Part shown: piece after piece, positions 17,217-25,954 of the stretch
How the letters are laid out: each line of letters opens with the position of its first letter
Position numbering within the stretch: position 1 is the first letter of the stretch
Assembly: GCF_003025595.1 (NCBI RefSeq)
Contig: NZ_PYMI01000001.1
Span: 124,001 to 188,000 of the forward strand
Direction of reading: 5' to 3'
Source of the DNA: Photobacterium ganghwense
GTDB lineage: Bacteria > Pseudomonadota > Gammaproteobacteria > Enterobacterales > Vibrionaceae
Length of the DNA: 64,000 nucleotides
Program-made: the position numbers and the translations under genes
Notes under the pieces: model-generated
Told to the model about the DNA's origin: nothing
The model's input: the letters and a program-made list of their open reading frames with translations, nothing else
Databases searched by the model: none

Positions 17217-17400
17217 TGCGCCCGCTTTGGGGAGTAGTCACCTTAGTTCGTCTGTCGTCATCTCGAAGCCAACGCTTCCGGCAGCCGAGGGTGGAACCAC
17301 CATCCTGACGAGACCAACGCCATTGAACTGACACAACTGTGTCTGTGTTTTCATGCGCGAAAGGTCTTGGCACGTCTCATCATCCCGCCCCTTTCGCGCA
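17217..17400 (+). promoter_or_regulatory. yybP-ykoY manganese riboswitch leader of alx
   Basis: The two conserved internal-loop signatures of the yybP-ykoY aptamer are present: TTTGGGGAGTAG at 17227-17237 region and GACGAGACCAACG near 17307-17319, separated by a GC-rich variable stem. A 10-bp perfect inverted repeat (GCGCGAAAGG, 17355-17364, with CCTTTCGCGC, 17390-17399) follows and ends 7 bases before the Shine-Dalgarno, so it is a candidate expression platform. A TAGAAT -10 box at 17212-17217 places the transcript start just before the aptamer. The same leader precedes alx in E. coli, where it responds to Mn2+ and alkaline pH. Confidence 0.85.
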
Positions 17401-17419
17401 CCTGTGAAAGGAGATTTTC

Positions 17420-18376
17420 ATGAGTCTTATCAGCTACGAAGGGTTTGCCCTGCTGACATTGTGTATGTTGGCGCTCGATTTATACCAAACCCGAAATGGC
17501 CAGGTCACGATCAAAAAAGCCACCATCTGGAGCTTGTTCTGGGTCGGGCTGGCACTGATTTTCAACGTGGTGATTTATTTCTACTGGCCGATGATGGCGC
17601 CGGACAGCAGCTATACCAATGGTGAAGCCGCGACCGCGTTCCTGACCGGCTACCTGCTTGAAAAATCCCTGAGTGTCGATAACTTGTTTGTCTTCGCCCT
17701 GATCTTCAGCCAGTTTGCGGTACCGGAAGCGATTCGCCCTCGGGTACTGATGCTAGGGGTCGTCGGGGCACTGGTGCTTCGCGCGATCATGATTGGTGTC
17801 GGGGCTGAGTTGCTGACTCAGTTCCACTGGATTCTGTACGTGTTCGCTGCATTCCTGCTCTACACCGGTTACAAACTGTGGCGGGAAGACGAAGAAGAGG
17901 ATCAGGATTTTTCAACGTCACTGCCGGTCCGGCTGGTTAAACGTTGCTTCCGGGTCAGCGACAGCTATCAAGGCCACCGATTCCTGGTTAAAGACAGTCA
18001 AGGCTGGATGGCAACACCGCTGTTTATCGTGATCGCGGTGATCGCGATGACAGACGTCATGTTCGCCCTTGATTCAATACCGGCGATTTTTGCTGTCACC
18101 AAAGAGCCGTTTCTGGTACTGACTGCGAACGTCTTTGCCCTGTTGGGTCTGCGCTCGCTGTACTTTGTGCTGGAAGGCATGCTCAGCCGGTTCTGCTACC
18201 TGCGCCCGGCTCTGGCATTCATTCTGAGCTTCATCGGGGTGAAAATGCTACTGATGGAAACGCCGTACGCCATCCCGACCCTTGTGTCTCTAGGGGTAAT
18301 CGTGGTGACTATCACCGTCGCGATTGTCGCGTCGTTACGTAAAACCCGACGTATTGAAGCGCCTGAATCCAACTAA
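17420..18376 (+). CDS. alx: Alx/TerC-family membrane protein (putative Mn2+ exporter)
   Basis: This 318-residue inner-membrane protein has about nine hydrophobic segments. TerC-family acidic motifs lie within membrane segments: EKSLSVDNLFVF (about residues 85-96) and MTDVMFALDSIPA (about 209-221), which carry the conserved Asp residues thought to bind metal. An acidic cytosolic loop (EDEEEDQD near 155) splits the halves. AAAGGAG at 17407-17413 precedes the ATG. The manganese riboswitch in its leader supports a role in Mn2+ export, as for E. coli Alx. It is monocistronic, with a terminator at 18504-18529. Confidence 0.9.
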   Translation: MSLISYEGFALLTLCMLALDLYQTRNGQVTIKKATIWSLFWVGLALIFNVVIYFYWPMMAPDSSYTNGEAATAFLTGYLLEKSLSVDNLFVFALIFSQFAVPEAIRPRVLMLGVVGALVLRAIMIGVGAELLTQFHWILYVFAAFLLYTGYKLWREDEEEDQDFSTSLPVRLVKRCFRVSDSYQGHRFLVKDSQGWMATPLFIVIAVIAMTDVMFALDSIPAIFAVTKEPFLVLTANVFALLGLRSLYFVLEGMLSRFCYLRPALAFILSFIGVKMLLMETPYAIPTLVSLGVIVVTITVAIVASLRKTRRIEAPESN

Positions 18377-18503
18377 AGTCCGTGAGCACCCGTTACACTC
18401 TTGAGCGAATAGCGGCATGCTGAGTAACGGGAAACCCAAAAAAACGGGGGCAACTGCATGGCAAGCCAGAAAACAGAAAAACTGCCCCATGATACAAAGA
18501 CAG

Positions 18504-18529
18504 AAGAGCCCTGCATTTGCAGGGCTCTT
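18504..18529 (+). terminator. Intrinsic terminator after alx
   Basis: AAGAGCCCTGC (18504-18514) and GCAGGGCTCTT (18519-18529) form an 11-bp stem with a 4-base loop, followed by T residues. It may also act on the leftward L,D-transpeptidase transcript. Confidence 0.88.
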
Positions 18530-18583
18530 TTTCGTTGACGGCCATCGGTCAAGCGTGGCTGACTATCACAGAGACTGACACGA

Positions 18584-20452
18584 TCACTGGGTATAACGAT
18601 AGTTCTTCATTGTCGAGAACACAGGATCAGCCGGCTCATCCGTCGGCCGGTCATAGCCATAGATATCTTCCCGCATCTGCAACTGATCATTATCATCAAC
18701 CCATGCCGTCAGATAGGTCATGTCTACATCAATTCTTCGCGGCAAGCTGATAGTATCCGTGGAACTGCCCGCCACCAGCTTATCGTAACTGCGCCAGCTT
18801 GGCCGCTGCTGGTAATCAATGATAAACCGGGCCAGATCCGCCGCTTTTTCAACCCGAACACACCCCGAACTCAGATTACGTTTAGAGCGGTTGAACAACC
18901 CTCTCGCCGGGGTATCATGCAGGTAAATCGCGTAGTCGTTAGGCATGAGGAATTTCACATTCCCCAGTGAATTTGTCGGCCCCGGCCCCTGCATAAACTC
19001 ATACGGAAAAGTTTCTGGGGTGACGCTTGCCCACTCGATCTGATCCGGTGAGATCTCGCTGCGATCCCGCCAACTGCGGATGATCTTCAGATCTTTCTTC
19101 CGCAGATAATCCGTTGATGCTTTCGCTTTAGGAATCACATCTTTTTTCTTGATGGTTTCCGGCACATTCCAGTTCGGATTGACCACCATGACATTCAGCG
19201 CCGATGAAAACAGGTTTGTCGGACGGGAATTACGCCCGACGATCACTTTCGACTCGAACACAATTTGATCGTGGTAAGCGATTTCCATACGGTAGTCCGG
19301 GATGTTAATCCGGATACTCGGCCGGTTTTCCCCGCTGGCGACCAGTTGACTGCGGTGCAGGTTCAGCGCCAACACGCGCGCAACTTCACTATACGGCAGC
19401 GCCAGTTGTTTCGCTGTCGCCGGGCCAATAACACCGTCATCTGCCATGCCGTTGCGGTGCTGGAACCGGCGAATCGCCTGATTCACTTCACCGTCATTGA
19501 GAATTTGACGACTTGCACGATAATGGTCAGCCACCTCACTGCTCATATCCCCATACGCAACCAACACATCCAGCATTTCATGGCCTAGAGGGATCACCTG
19601 CCCTTTTTTCACCAGCACCCGCCCCTTAGGCGTATAGTGGTGAGCCGGTAAGCGTTGGTACTTCTCGGCCATTCGAACAACACGTGACATTTGCTCTGTT
19701 AGCGTCGGGCGACCCTGCAATTCATTCAGCAGCGTTGATTCATTAATACCCGAGGTGATCACCGAGACTGGCAGTGTCGTCAGTGCAGAGCGCTCAATGG
19801 GCAGTAACGACTGATGGCGGAACAGACGACTGGGTTGGGCTTTCAGTTGACGGATAAACGCCTGATACACCAGATAGCTGTCGGTCGCTAAAATATCAAA
19901 GCCCCGTTGATCATTGTCATGCTCACGCTCTTTAAGCTCTTTCACACGCTGCTCGATACCCGGCGCAAGACCTGCGTAACCCAAAGCTGTCAGACGCAGA
20001 AACAGTGCATCACGTAACGCTTTCGTGTTCCAAAGCGGCATGTAGCCATTGATGTCATAAATACGATTAACCGGCCCGGCAAAGCACACTTGTGCCGCCG
20101 AATGCGGGCACAACGCCGCCACGCTGTCGAGTGGCTTCGCACCCAGAAGACTGAAATCCAGCCCTTTGTGACTGGCCGTCGTCGACCGTGAAGCGTCACT
20201 CGCTGCGGGCGGGTTTTCCGGCGTCGTCTGTCGGCTGACAGCAGCACGCACCGGCGATGATATCACCGGGCCACTGTCAGTAGATGGAACAAGTTTTATT
20301 TGTCCCGGAACAGTCGTCACGGAGGAGACAACATAAGAAGTGCCGGACGTACGTTCAGAAACAGACTCGAGAGAATGCGCCTGTTGCGCATAACCACCTA
20401 TCACAAGTGCTAACAAACTTAGTGCGGTTGGTCGGTGTCGGTAGCAAGACAT
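18584..20452 (-). CDS. ldtD: L,D-transpeptidase (LdtD/YcbB-like)
   Basis: This 622-residue periplasmic enzyme makes 3-3 (meso-DAP to meso-DAP) cross-links in peptidoglycan. It has a signal sequence (hydrophobic LSLLALVIGGYA, about 11-22), a helical scaffold domain, a PG_binding_1 domain (about 320-360, RRFQHRNGMADDGVIG) and a YkuD catalytic domain (about 390-560). The catalytic motif is YLHDTP followed after the usual spacing by SSGCVRV. Length agrees with E. coli LdtD (615). ATG 20452 is chosen over the preceding GTG because CAGGG lies at good spacing. It stands alone between alx and the cellulose genes; no regulation is visible. Confidence 0.88.
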   Translation of the reverse strand: MSCYRHRPTALSLLALVIGGYAQQAHSLESVSERTSGTSYVVSSVTTVPGQIKLVPSTDSGPVISSPVRAAVSRQTTPENPPAASDASRSTTASHKGLDFSLLGAKPLDSVAALCPHSAAQVCFAGPVNRIYDINGYMPLWNTKALRDALFLRLTALGYAGLAPGIEQRVKELKEREHDNDQRGFDILATDSYLVYQAFIRQLKAQPSRLFRHQSLLPIERSALTTLPVSVITSGINESTLLNELQGRPTLTEQMSRVVRMAEKYQRLPAHHYTPKGRVLVKKGQVIPLGHEMLDVLVAYGDMSSEVADHYRASRQILNDGEVNQAIRRFQHRNGMADDGVIGPATAKQLALPYSEVARVLALNLHRSQLVASGENRPSIRINIPDYRMEIAYHDQIVFESKVIVGRNSRPTNLFSSALNVMVVNPNWNVPETIKKKDVIPKAKASTDYLRKKDLKIIRSWRDRSEISPDQIEWASVTPETFPYEFMQGPGPTNSLGNVKFLMPNDYAIYLHDTPARGLFNRSKRNLSSGCVRVEKAADLARFIIDYQQRPSWRSYDKLVAGSSTDTISLPRRIDVDMTYLTAWVDDNDQLQMREDIYGYDRPTDEPADPVFSTMKNYRYTQ

Positions 20453-20586
20453 CACTGGTACCCTGAGCTAAACAATGCTTTTTAATGCTCAATCCTTGAG
20501 GGAGTTATTGTAATCAATCATCCTGATTGTGATTTACTTCTCATTATATTTAGTCAAATTTTTGACATCATGACAAGTAAATAGTC

Positions 20587-20844
20587 ATGATTATCACCAA
20601 CATTATGAGACACAACGCATATATTATCATCTCGTTGCACTCAATCTTTCATGGGGATAAACCAATTCGTGATCAAAACCGTTGGATTTCAGATATAGAA
20701 AACAGTGATTGTATTTTTTTCACTTCAGGATTTGATGAATATAACTCTCAGCTAAACGAAATAATCAAGAACCCCGTCGCTATCACGCAGCAAACTTTAG
20801 ATACAAATTGGGTAAACATTGAGAAAACAGTCCAGCAAAAATAA
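20587..20844 (+). CDS. Possible small hypothetical protein
   Basis: This is an 85-residue reading frame in an AT-rich stretch with no recognised domain. The product is mostly polar, without a signal peptide or a clear membrane segment (IIISLHSIF near residue 13 is short). No convincing Shine-Dalgarno precedes the ATG; a second ATG at 20605 is no better. It is flanked by leftward genes on both sides and so would be a single gene. It may be a chance frame or the remnant of an acquired gene. Confidence 0.25.
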   Translation: MIITNIMRHNAYIIISLHSIFHGDKPIRDQNRWISDIENSDCIFFTSGFDEYNSQLNEIIKNPVAITQQTLDTNWVNIEKTVQQK

Positions 20845-20922
20845 TCAGAATAATGGCTGAAGAAAAATTTGAAACAACTTGAGACAAGATGACGAAAAAA
20901 TGGGAATAAGATCTGTCAGATA

Positions 20923-20948
20923 AATGATGGAGGCTGCCCCCCATCATT
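20923..20948 (-). terminator. Weak hairpin after bcsC
   Basis: AATGATGG (20923-20930) and CCATCATT (20941-20948) form an 8-bp stem around a GC-rich loop. On the minus strand it is followed only by a short TTTATC, so termination would be weak. Confidence 0.4.
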
Positions 20949-20999
20949 AAATCACCCTACTTGACATGTTCATTTAGCAGAATGTGAAGTCAGCCTGCG

Positions 21000-23900
21000 T
21001 TAGTCAAAATCACTGTATAGCTTCGGTACCGCTGGTGGAAACTCAATAGGCTGCCAGCGATCATTGAAGGTATATTTGGCATAGAACATAAAATGGTTCG
21101 GCGTGTAAAAATCTGACCGTTGCAAATCAAAGGATGCCCCAAGATACCAACGTTCACTGACTCGTTTTTCTAAAGCAGCTTGCAGCGAGTAACCAAAACC
21201 ACCTCCGGTATCTGACTGACCACTGGATAGATAAGGCGCATCTTCCTGCGTCCAGGAGTTCGATACCGAGCCACTGATCAAGTACGACCAGGTATTGTCA
21301 TAACGACCATAGTAATTAACCGGCAAAGAGATAGAAAAATAGCTTTGCGGACTGTAATAACCACCATGCAGTAACGAATACTCGCTGAGATTTTTGTCAT
21401 AGCTGAGATACATCAGGTTAGTCCCGACACTCAGGCGACGATCATCGGTAGCGATAAGCTTATAATATGCCCCTCCCAGCAGCCCCAGGCGCGTGTTGTC
21501 GGCCACCTTTTCACCATTCATAAAATGGAACTGCGCACTACTCCAGAACCCGTAAGATCCGCCGTCGTCCCAACTGGCATTGAATTTCACGCCGGTTCGT
21601 ACAACACCGCCCCATTCTGTGCCGGCTGGGTCTGAAGCCTCTGAAGGGACCGTCATTCCCGCATAAGAAAGCGTACTACTGGTCTCCGGACGGCGCGATA
21701 CCGTTGCCGTCCAGCCAATATCTCCGAGATCACCATCCACACTTAGACCGCCCACCCAGGTCGAATGATTAAAACCTAACGGGGTCGTGCCTATGTCAGC
21801 TCGCCAGTTTTCGGCTTCCCAGCCAACTCCCAGCGCCATACCGGATGCCTTGTTACGGAATCTGGTGATATCTTTGTCAGTATTTTTGTCGTAATAGCCC
21901 AGCTCACCGGAATCGACAGAGATATAATCCGCTCTCAGTAGAAGATGCCCCTCCCATTGGGTAACCGGAATACGTGCTTCAATGGGTATCTGACTGGATT
22001 TATTTTCACCGTCACGGGCGCTGTAATCCCAACCAATCAGAATATGGCCGTCAGTACGATCACGAAGCTTATCAATATCCGTTTTAACGTTTCGGGTTAA
22101 CCAGTAATCGTCTGCTGTGTCGTAAAGCTCCCTGGGCGTTGGTGTTTCAGACTTAGCCACTGCGGTGTCTTTGCGTTTTTCGATACGATCGCTGTTTAAT
22201 GCCTGATAGGCCCGCATTTCAGCCAGGTTCCACTGCTGATTGTCCATGGCAATGGCCATACTGTCGCGATAGTCCATGGCATCAGCGTCCGACCGACTAT
22301 CCAGCAATGCGTTAAATTCACTGGCTTTTTGTTGATAACCCACTCGATGTAGCACTGTCGCAGCAGCCATAAGCTGACGCGCACTAAGTGAATGGCGCTT
22401 AGCATCTAAAGCCGCCACCAAATTCGGATAGCGCGCTTTATCACCTAACTCTGCGGCAGCCAGAAGCATACCTATCTGGCCCTGAGTCTGATATGGCTCT
22501 TGCTCCGATGACGCTTTTTCGTAGCCGTCAAAGGCACGTTTTGCATCGTGACGGGCCAAAAGAATATCGGCCTCTGCCAACCAACGTCGGGTTTGGAGAG
22601 CATCCAGTTCCCTCAATTCAGAGGCTGATAGTTTGTCGGAAACTGAACGTTTTCCTGTCGTGAGCTGAGGGGACAGAGTGTTGTACCAGCGATCAAAATC
22701 GGCAAAATGCATGAGACTGACCATCAGCCCGCCATACGCCAAATGCGCATCAGCGTCCCAGCTACCGGAAGGCTGTAACGTTCGGTATATACGTTCCGCC
22801 TCTTGCGGATGCCCTACATCTACCCATGCATTCGCGATACGAGAAAGAGGCTGAACCTGACCCGCAAACTGTTTCTCCAGACGATGAAGTGTCTCTCTGA
22901 CCGCTGACGGGGAGATCGCATACTGCTTATGAAGATCAGTAAGATCACGGTTCAGTTGCAACCGGATCAGATTGCGCTGCATCGACTCAGTACGGTTGTT
23001 TACCGGCACACGTTCCAGTGCCGCGATGGCCGCATCCGGCTGCTCGGTATCCGCGAGATACAAGGCATACGCAAACTGCATTTCAGGATCCGCAGTCTCG
23101 GCCGCCCATCGCTTCATCTGTGCATCAGCCCGGGATCGCTCGCCCAGAGACAGCAGCACATTGGCGATATCCAGACGTAACCACGGTGACGTTGGATTAA
23201 CCTCAATCAACGCTGCCAGATATTTCTCTGTCCCGGCTCTGTCATCATTCGCCATGGCTGTACGCAAATTGCGCAAAATAGTGTCCGACTGAATAGCCGC
23301 CATTTTATCGGCAACCACAGATTGTTGCGCCGGAGTATAGCGTTGCGCCAGTTTCAGAGCTCCAACAGCATCATCCTGCTCTAACAGCACATCAAGACGA
23401 CCACGAAGCGCTGAGCCATTGAGCTTATCCCGCTCAAGTGCCATACGGTAATACCTGTCCGCGGCAGCGTACTTACCTTGCTGAAGGTATAACGCACCCA
23501 GCGATGTAAACGCGTAAGGCCCGCTTTGATCGATGGTGATGGCGCTTTTATAGCGCTGCTCAGCCTTGGAAAAATTGCCCCGCGCAGCAAACTTGTCCCC
23601 GTCGTCCAGATAGGTCCAGTAACTCGACGTCTGAACCAGGTTCTCCCATTTGGACTGCGTATCCGGGTTGGTATTCAGCGCCAGCGCCTGCTTGAAATAA
23701 TTGAGCGCTTGCTTTTGATTGCCCGCTCTCAGGTAAACCAACCCCAGCCCGCCAAGAATGTCAGGGTCTTGAGGTCGTGTCGATAAAGCGTAACGTAACT
23801 GTTTTTCCGCCTGCGCGTTTTTCCCTTCATCCAGCAGCTTCAAGCCTCTCAGCTTAGCGAGATAAGTCGGATCTTTCCTCAGCTCCTGCTCGATTTCCCA

Positions 23901-24824
23901 TCGCTTAGCCGCTCCCTGACTGGCTCGCTGAAGATCCATGTCCGAAGGAAAATAACTGGCAAGCAAAGAGTATTGCTTAACGACGTCGGCCGAGATAGGA
24001 ACGATATCCAAAGCCCTCATCCATGAATTACGGACAGTCGTTCCCAATCCCGGGGTAAAGGCAAGCTGACGATAAGTGTTCAGCACCCAGGGATCCGCCG
24101 GGTTTTCTTTCATAATATGATTGGCCAGTGCCAGCTGATATTGCGGCACTCCCGGGTAATCAGCATTCAGGCGTTCCAGCCCGCGTTTAACGTCCGCCCA
24201 GCGACTGCTCAGATTGCCTTCCAGCTGGAGGTATTCCAGCTGCAATGCCGGTGACGGCATTCCTTGGGGAAACAGTGTGTTATACGCGGAAAGCGCTTCC
24301 TGATAACGACCTGATTTCGCCAGTAAGCGGGCATGTTGATAGGCCAGCCTGTCTTTACCGCGAAGGGCCAGAATGACGCCTAACGCCTGAGTGTGGCTTG
24401 AGCGAGGCGCTGATTTTTTCAGACGCTCATAAACCTGCTGGGCCAGTTCGGGTTGTTGCCTTTTCAGGTACATATTGGCTTCATAATAAAGCCCGGCAGG
24501 ATGATTCTCTTCAATGGCGAATAATCGTTCCAGCGTGCTTTCGACAATATCATCCCGTCCGACCGCATCCGCCAGCTTAAGCTGATTCAACAACCACTCC
24601 ACCGAGTTAACCCGAGGCACAGCCGTCGCAAACTGCGCTGGCTGTACCGGCTGATACACCGCCTCAAGTTGAGCCTTGGTTAAAGGTGCCGTCGAAATCT
24701 GCTGGATACCGGCGTGTGCGCTCAGGGAGGAAAAAAGGCTACTTACCCCCAAAGCAACAGGCATCAGATGCGTTACACTTATTTTTACGGCTGGTTTTAA
24801 AGCTGGACCTGTCCTTACTGGCAT
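21000..24824 (-). CDS. bcsC: Cellulose synthase outer-membrane subunit BcsC
   Basis: This 1274-residue protein exports the glucan chain through the outer membrane. It has an N-terminal signal region (hydrophobic MPVALGVSSLF, about 21-31), a long series of TPR helices (about 60-900; for example DPDILGGLGLVYLRAGN and GPYAFTSLGALYLQQGKY) spanning the periplasm, and a C-terminal beta-barrel (about 930-1274) ending in alternating aromatic strands typical of outer-membrane proteins. GGAG lies 6 bases ahead of the ATG. Its start overlaps the bcsZ stop by 10 bases. It is the last gene of the leftward bcs operon. E. coli BcsC is of similar architecture and somewhat shorter (about 1140-1160 residues). 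Confidence 0.95.
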   Translation of the reverse strand: MPVRTGPALKPAVKISVTHLMPVALGVSSLFSSLSAHAGIQQISTAPLTKAQLEAVYQPVQPAQFATAVPRVNSVEWLLNQLKLADAVGRDDIVESTLERLFAIEENHPAGLYYEANMYLKRQQPELAQQVYERLKKSAPRSSHTQALGVILALRGKDRLAYQHARLLAKSGRYQEALSAYNTLFPQGMPSPALQLEYLQLEGNLSSRWADVKRGLERLNADYPGVPQYQLALANHIMKENPADPWVLNTYRQLAFTPGLGTTVRNSWMRALDIVPISADVVKQYSLLASYFPSDMDLQRASQGAAKRWEIEQELRKDPTYLAKLRGLKLLDEGKNAQAEKQLRYALSTRPQDPDILGGLGLVYLRAGNQKQALNYFKQALALNTNPDTQSKWENLVQTSSYWTYLDDGDKFAARGNFSKAEQRYKSAITIDQSGPYAFTSLGALYLQQGKYAAADRYYRMALERDKLNGSALRGRLDVLLEQDDAVGALKLAQRYTPAQQSVVADKMAAIQSDTILRNLRTAMANDDRAGTEKYLAALIEVNPTSPWLRLDIANVLLSLGERSRADAQMKRWAAETADPEMQFAYALYLADTEQPDAAIAALERVPVNNRTESMQRNLIRLQLNRDLTDLHKQYAISPSAVRETLHRLEKQFAGQVQPLSRIANAWVDVGHPQEAERIYRTLQPSGSWDADAHLAYGGLMVSLMHFADFDRWYNTLSPQLTTGKRSVSDKLSASELRELDALQTRRWLAEADILLARHDAKRAFDGYEKASSEQEPYQTQGQIGMLLAAAELGDKARYPNLVAALDAKRHSLSARQLMAAATVLHRVGYQQKASEFNALLDSRSDADAMDYRDSMAIAMDNQQWNLAEMRAYQALNSDRIEKRKDTAVAKSETPTPRELYDTADDYWLTRNVKTDIDKLRDRTDGHILIGWDYSARDGENKSSQIPIEARIPVTQWEGHLLLRADYISVDSGELGYYDKNTDKDITRFRNKASGMALGVGWEAENWRADIGTTPLGFNHSTWVGGLSVDGDLGDIGWTATVSRRPETSSTLSYAGMTVPSEASDPAGTEWGGVVRTGVKFNASWDDGGSYGFWSSAQFHFMNGEKVADNTRLGLLGGAYYKLIATDDRRLSVGTNLMYLSYDKNLSEYSLLHGGYYSPQSYFSISLPVNYYGRYDNTWSYLISGSVSNSWTQEDAPYLSSGQSDTGGGFGYSLQAALEKRVSERWYLGASFDLQRSDFYTPNHFMFYAKYTFNDRWQPIEFPPAVPKLYSDFD

Positions 24825-25954
24825 TGATTACTCCATGAAGGAAGAAGTTCGCCTTTAGGACCAAAACGATAACGCTCGTTGTGCCAGCCTAAACCAAACA
24901 GCGCCAGCACATTGTCATAGTAGTGATCGTAACGGTCGTGGTTAAACACTGCTGATGCCCGGTCAGCCTGTGAAGCCAGGACAGCCTGCTGGCCGGAAGC
25001 GGCCAGTAATGGCAACATAGCCGCTGAAAAACCGGCGCTTCCAGATTGGGAATAAGTCCCTTCAACGGTATTCACTTCTCTTGGCGGCGCTTGCAACTCG
25101 ATTGTTGCCTTCACCATTGGCTGCATGGCTTTTACTAAGCGCGCTTTTTCTTCGACACTATCATCCAGCATCCCCGCCCATAAATAGGTACGAATGGCGT
25201 TATAGCTGCCTACCGGTCCAGTCTCAGCATCTGCTGAATATTGCCCGCCTTTCAGCCTTGCCCAATCAGGACTAAAACCTGCGGGCATCGTCTTCATCAA
25301 CATGGCGGTGCTGGATTGATACAAGGATGCCCATTCCGGCTGCGGGTACAGGGAATGCATTCTTGCAACCAGCTGAAGCGGCTGATAACTCGGATTAATC
25401 CGGAATTCACCATTACCCTGCGCAAACCCTTCCGGTGCCGGAAGTAATACCATTCCGATACCATCAAGCGTAATTGTCTCTTCACGCAAAATCCGGCTGG
25501 CCAGCAGGTAAGCCAGCGACTGATAATAATAGTTGTCCCAAATACGCCCGGCTTCCGCCAGTGAATATGCGATCCACAGATCAGAATCAGAGGCCGGATT
25601 GGCATCCAGCACACCAAATTGACCATCTGGCTTGCGGCCCCACAGCCAAGCCGGTAAACGAGCCGTTAAATCACCACCACTCAGGTGTGTTTGCGTCCAG
25701 TCCAGCACGTCACTAAATGCCTGTTTGTCATTCGCGACCAGAGCAAAAAACAGCGCATACGACTGCCCTTCAGAAGTGGTGATCAGACGGGCATCACTCC
25801 CGTCAATGACCCGCCCCTGCTTCATGTAGACAGACTTAAAATGCTCCCATTGCGGCCAGTCGCAACTGTTCGCCAGTTCCTGGGAAGCAAGCACCTGTGA
25901 CGAAAGCACCTGTAACGAAAGCATCATGGTCAGGATCGCAATCCACTTTCTCAT
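24815..25954 (-). CDS. bcsZ: Periplasmic endo-1,4-beta-glucanase BcsZ (GH8)
   Basis: This 379-residue glycoside hydrolase of family 8 trims cellulose during secretion. A signal peptide occupies about residues 1-23 (ILTMMLSLQVLSSQVLA). The catalytic acid lies in TTSEGQSYAL (Glu near 61) and the second acidic residue in SDSDLWIAYSLAEAG (about 120). The start overlaps the bcsB stop in an ATGA, with GAGGAC upstream. Its position between bcsB and bcsC is the standard order of type II loci. Confidence 0.93.
   Translation of the reverse strand: MRKWIAILTMMLSLQVLSSQVLASQELANSCDWPQWEHFKSVYMKQGRVIDGSDARLITTSEGQSYALFFALVANDKQAFSDVLDWTQTHLSGGDLTARLPAWLWGRKPDGQFGVLDANPASDSDLWIAYSLAEAGRIWDNYYYQSLAYLLASRILREETITLDGIGMVLLPAPEGFAQGNGEFRINPSYQPLQLVARMHSLYPQPEWASLYQSSTAMLMKTMPAGFSPDWARLKGGQYSADAETGPVGSYNAIRTYLWAGMLDDSVEEKARLVKAMQPMVKATIELQAPPREVNTVEGTYSQSGSAGFSAAMLPLLAASGQQAVLASQADRASAVFNHDRYDHYYDNVLALFGLGWHNERYRFGPKGELLPSWSNQCQ

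Larger units (their letters stand above)
20456..20999. other. AT-rich intergenic region between ldtD and bcsC
   Basis: This 544-base region is clearly more AT-rich than its neighbours. Apart from one weak small reading frame (20587-20844) and a weak hairpin after bcsC it holds nothing recognisable. It includes the promoter of ldtD. Confidence 0.5.
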
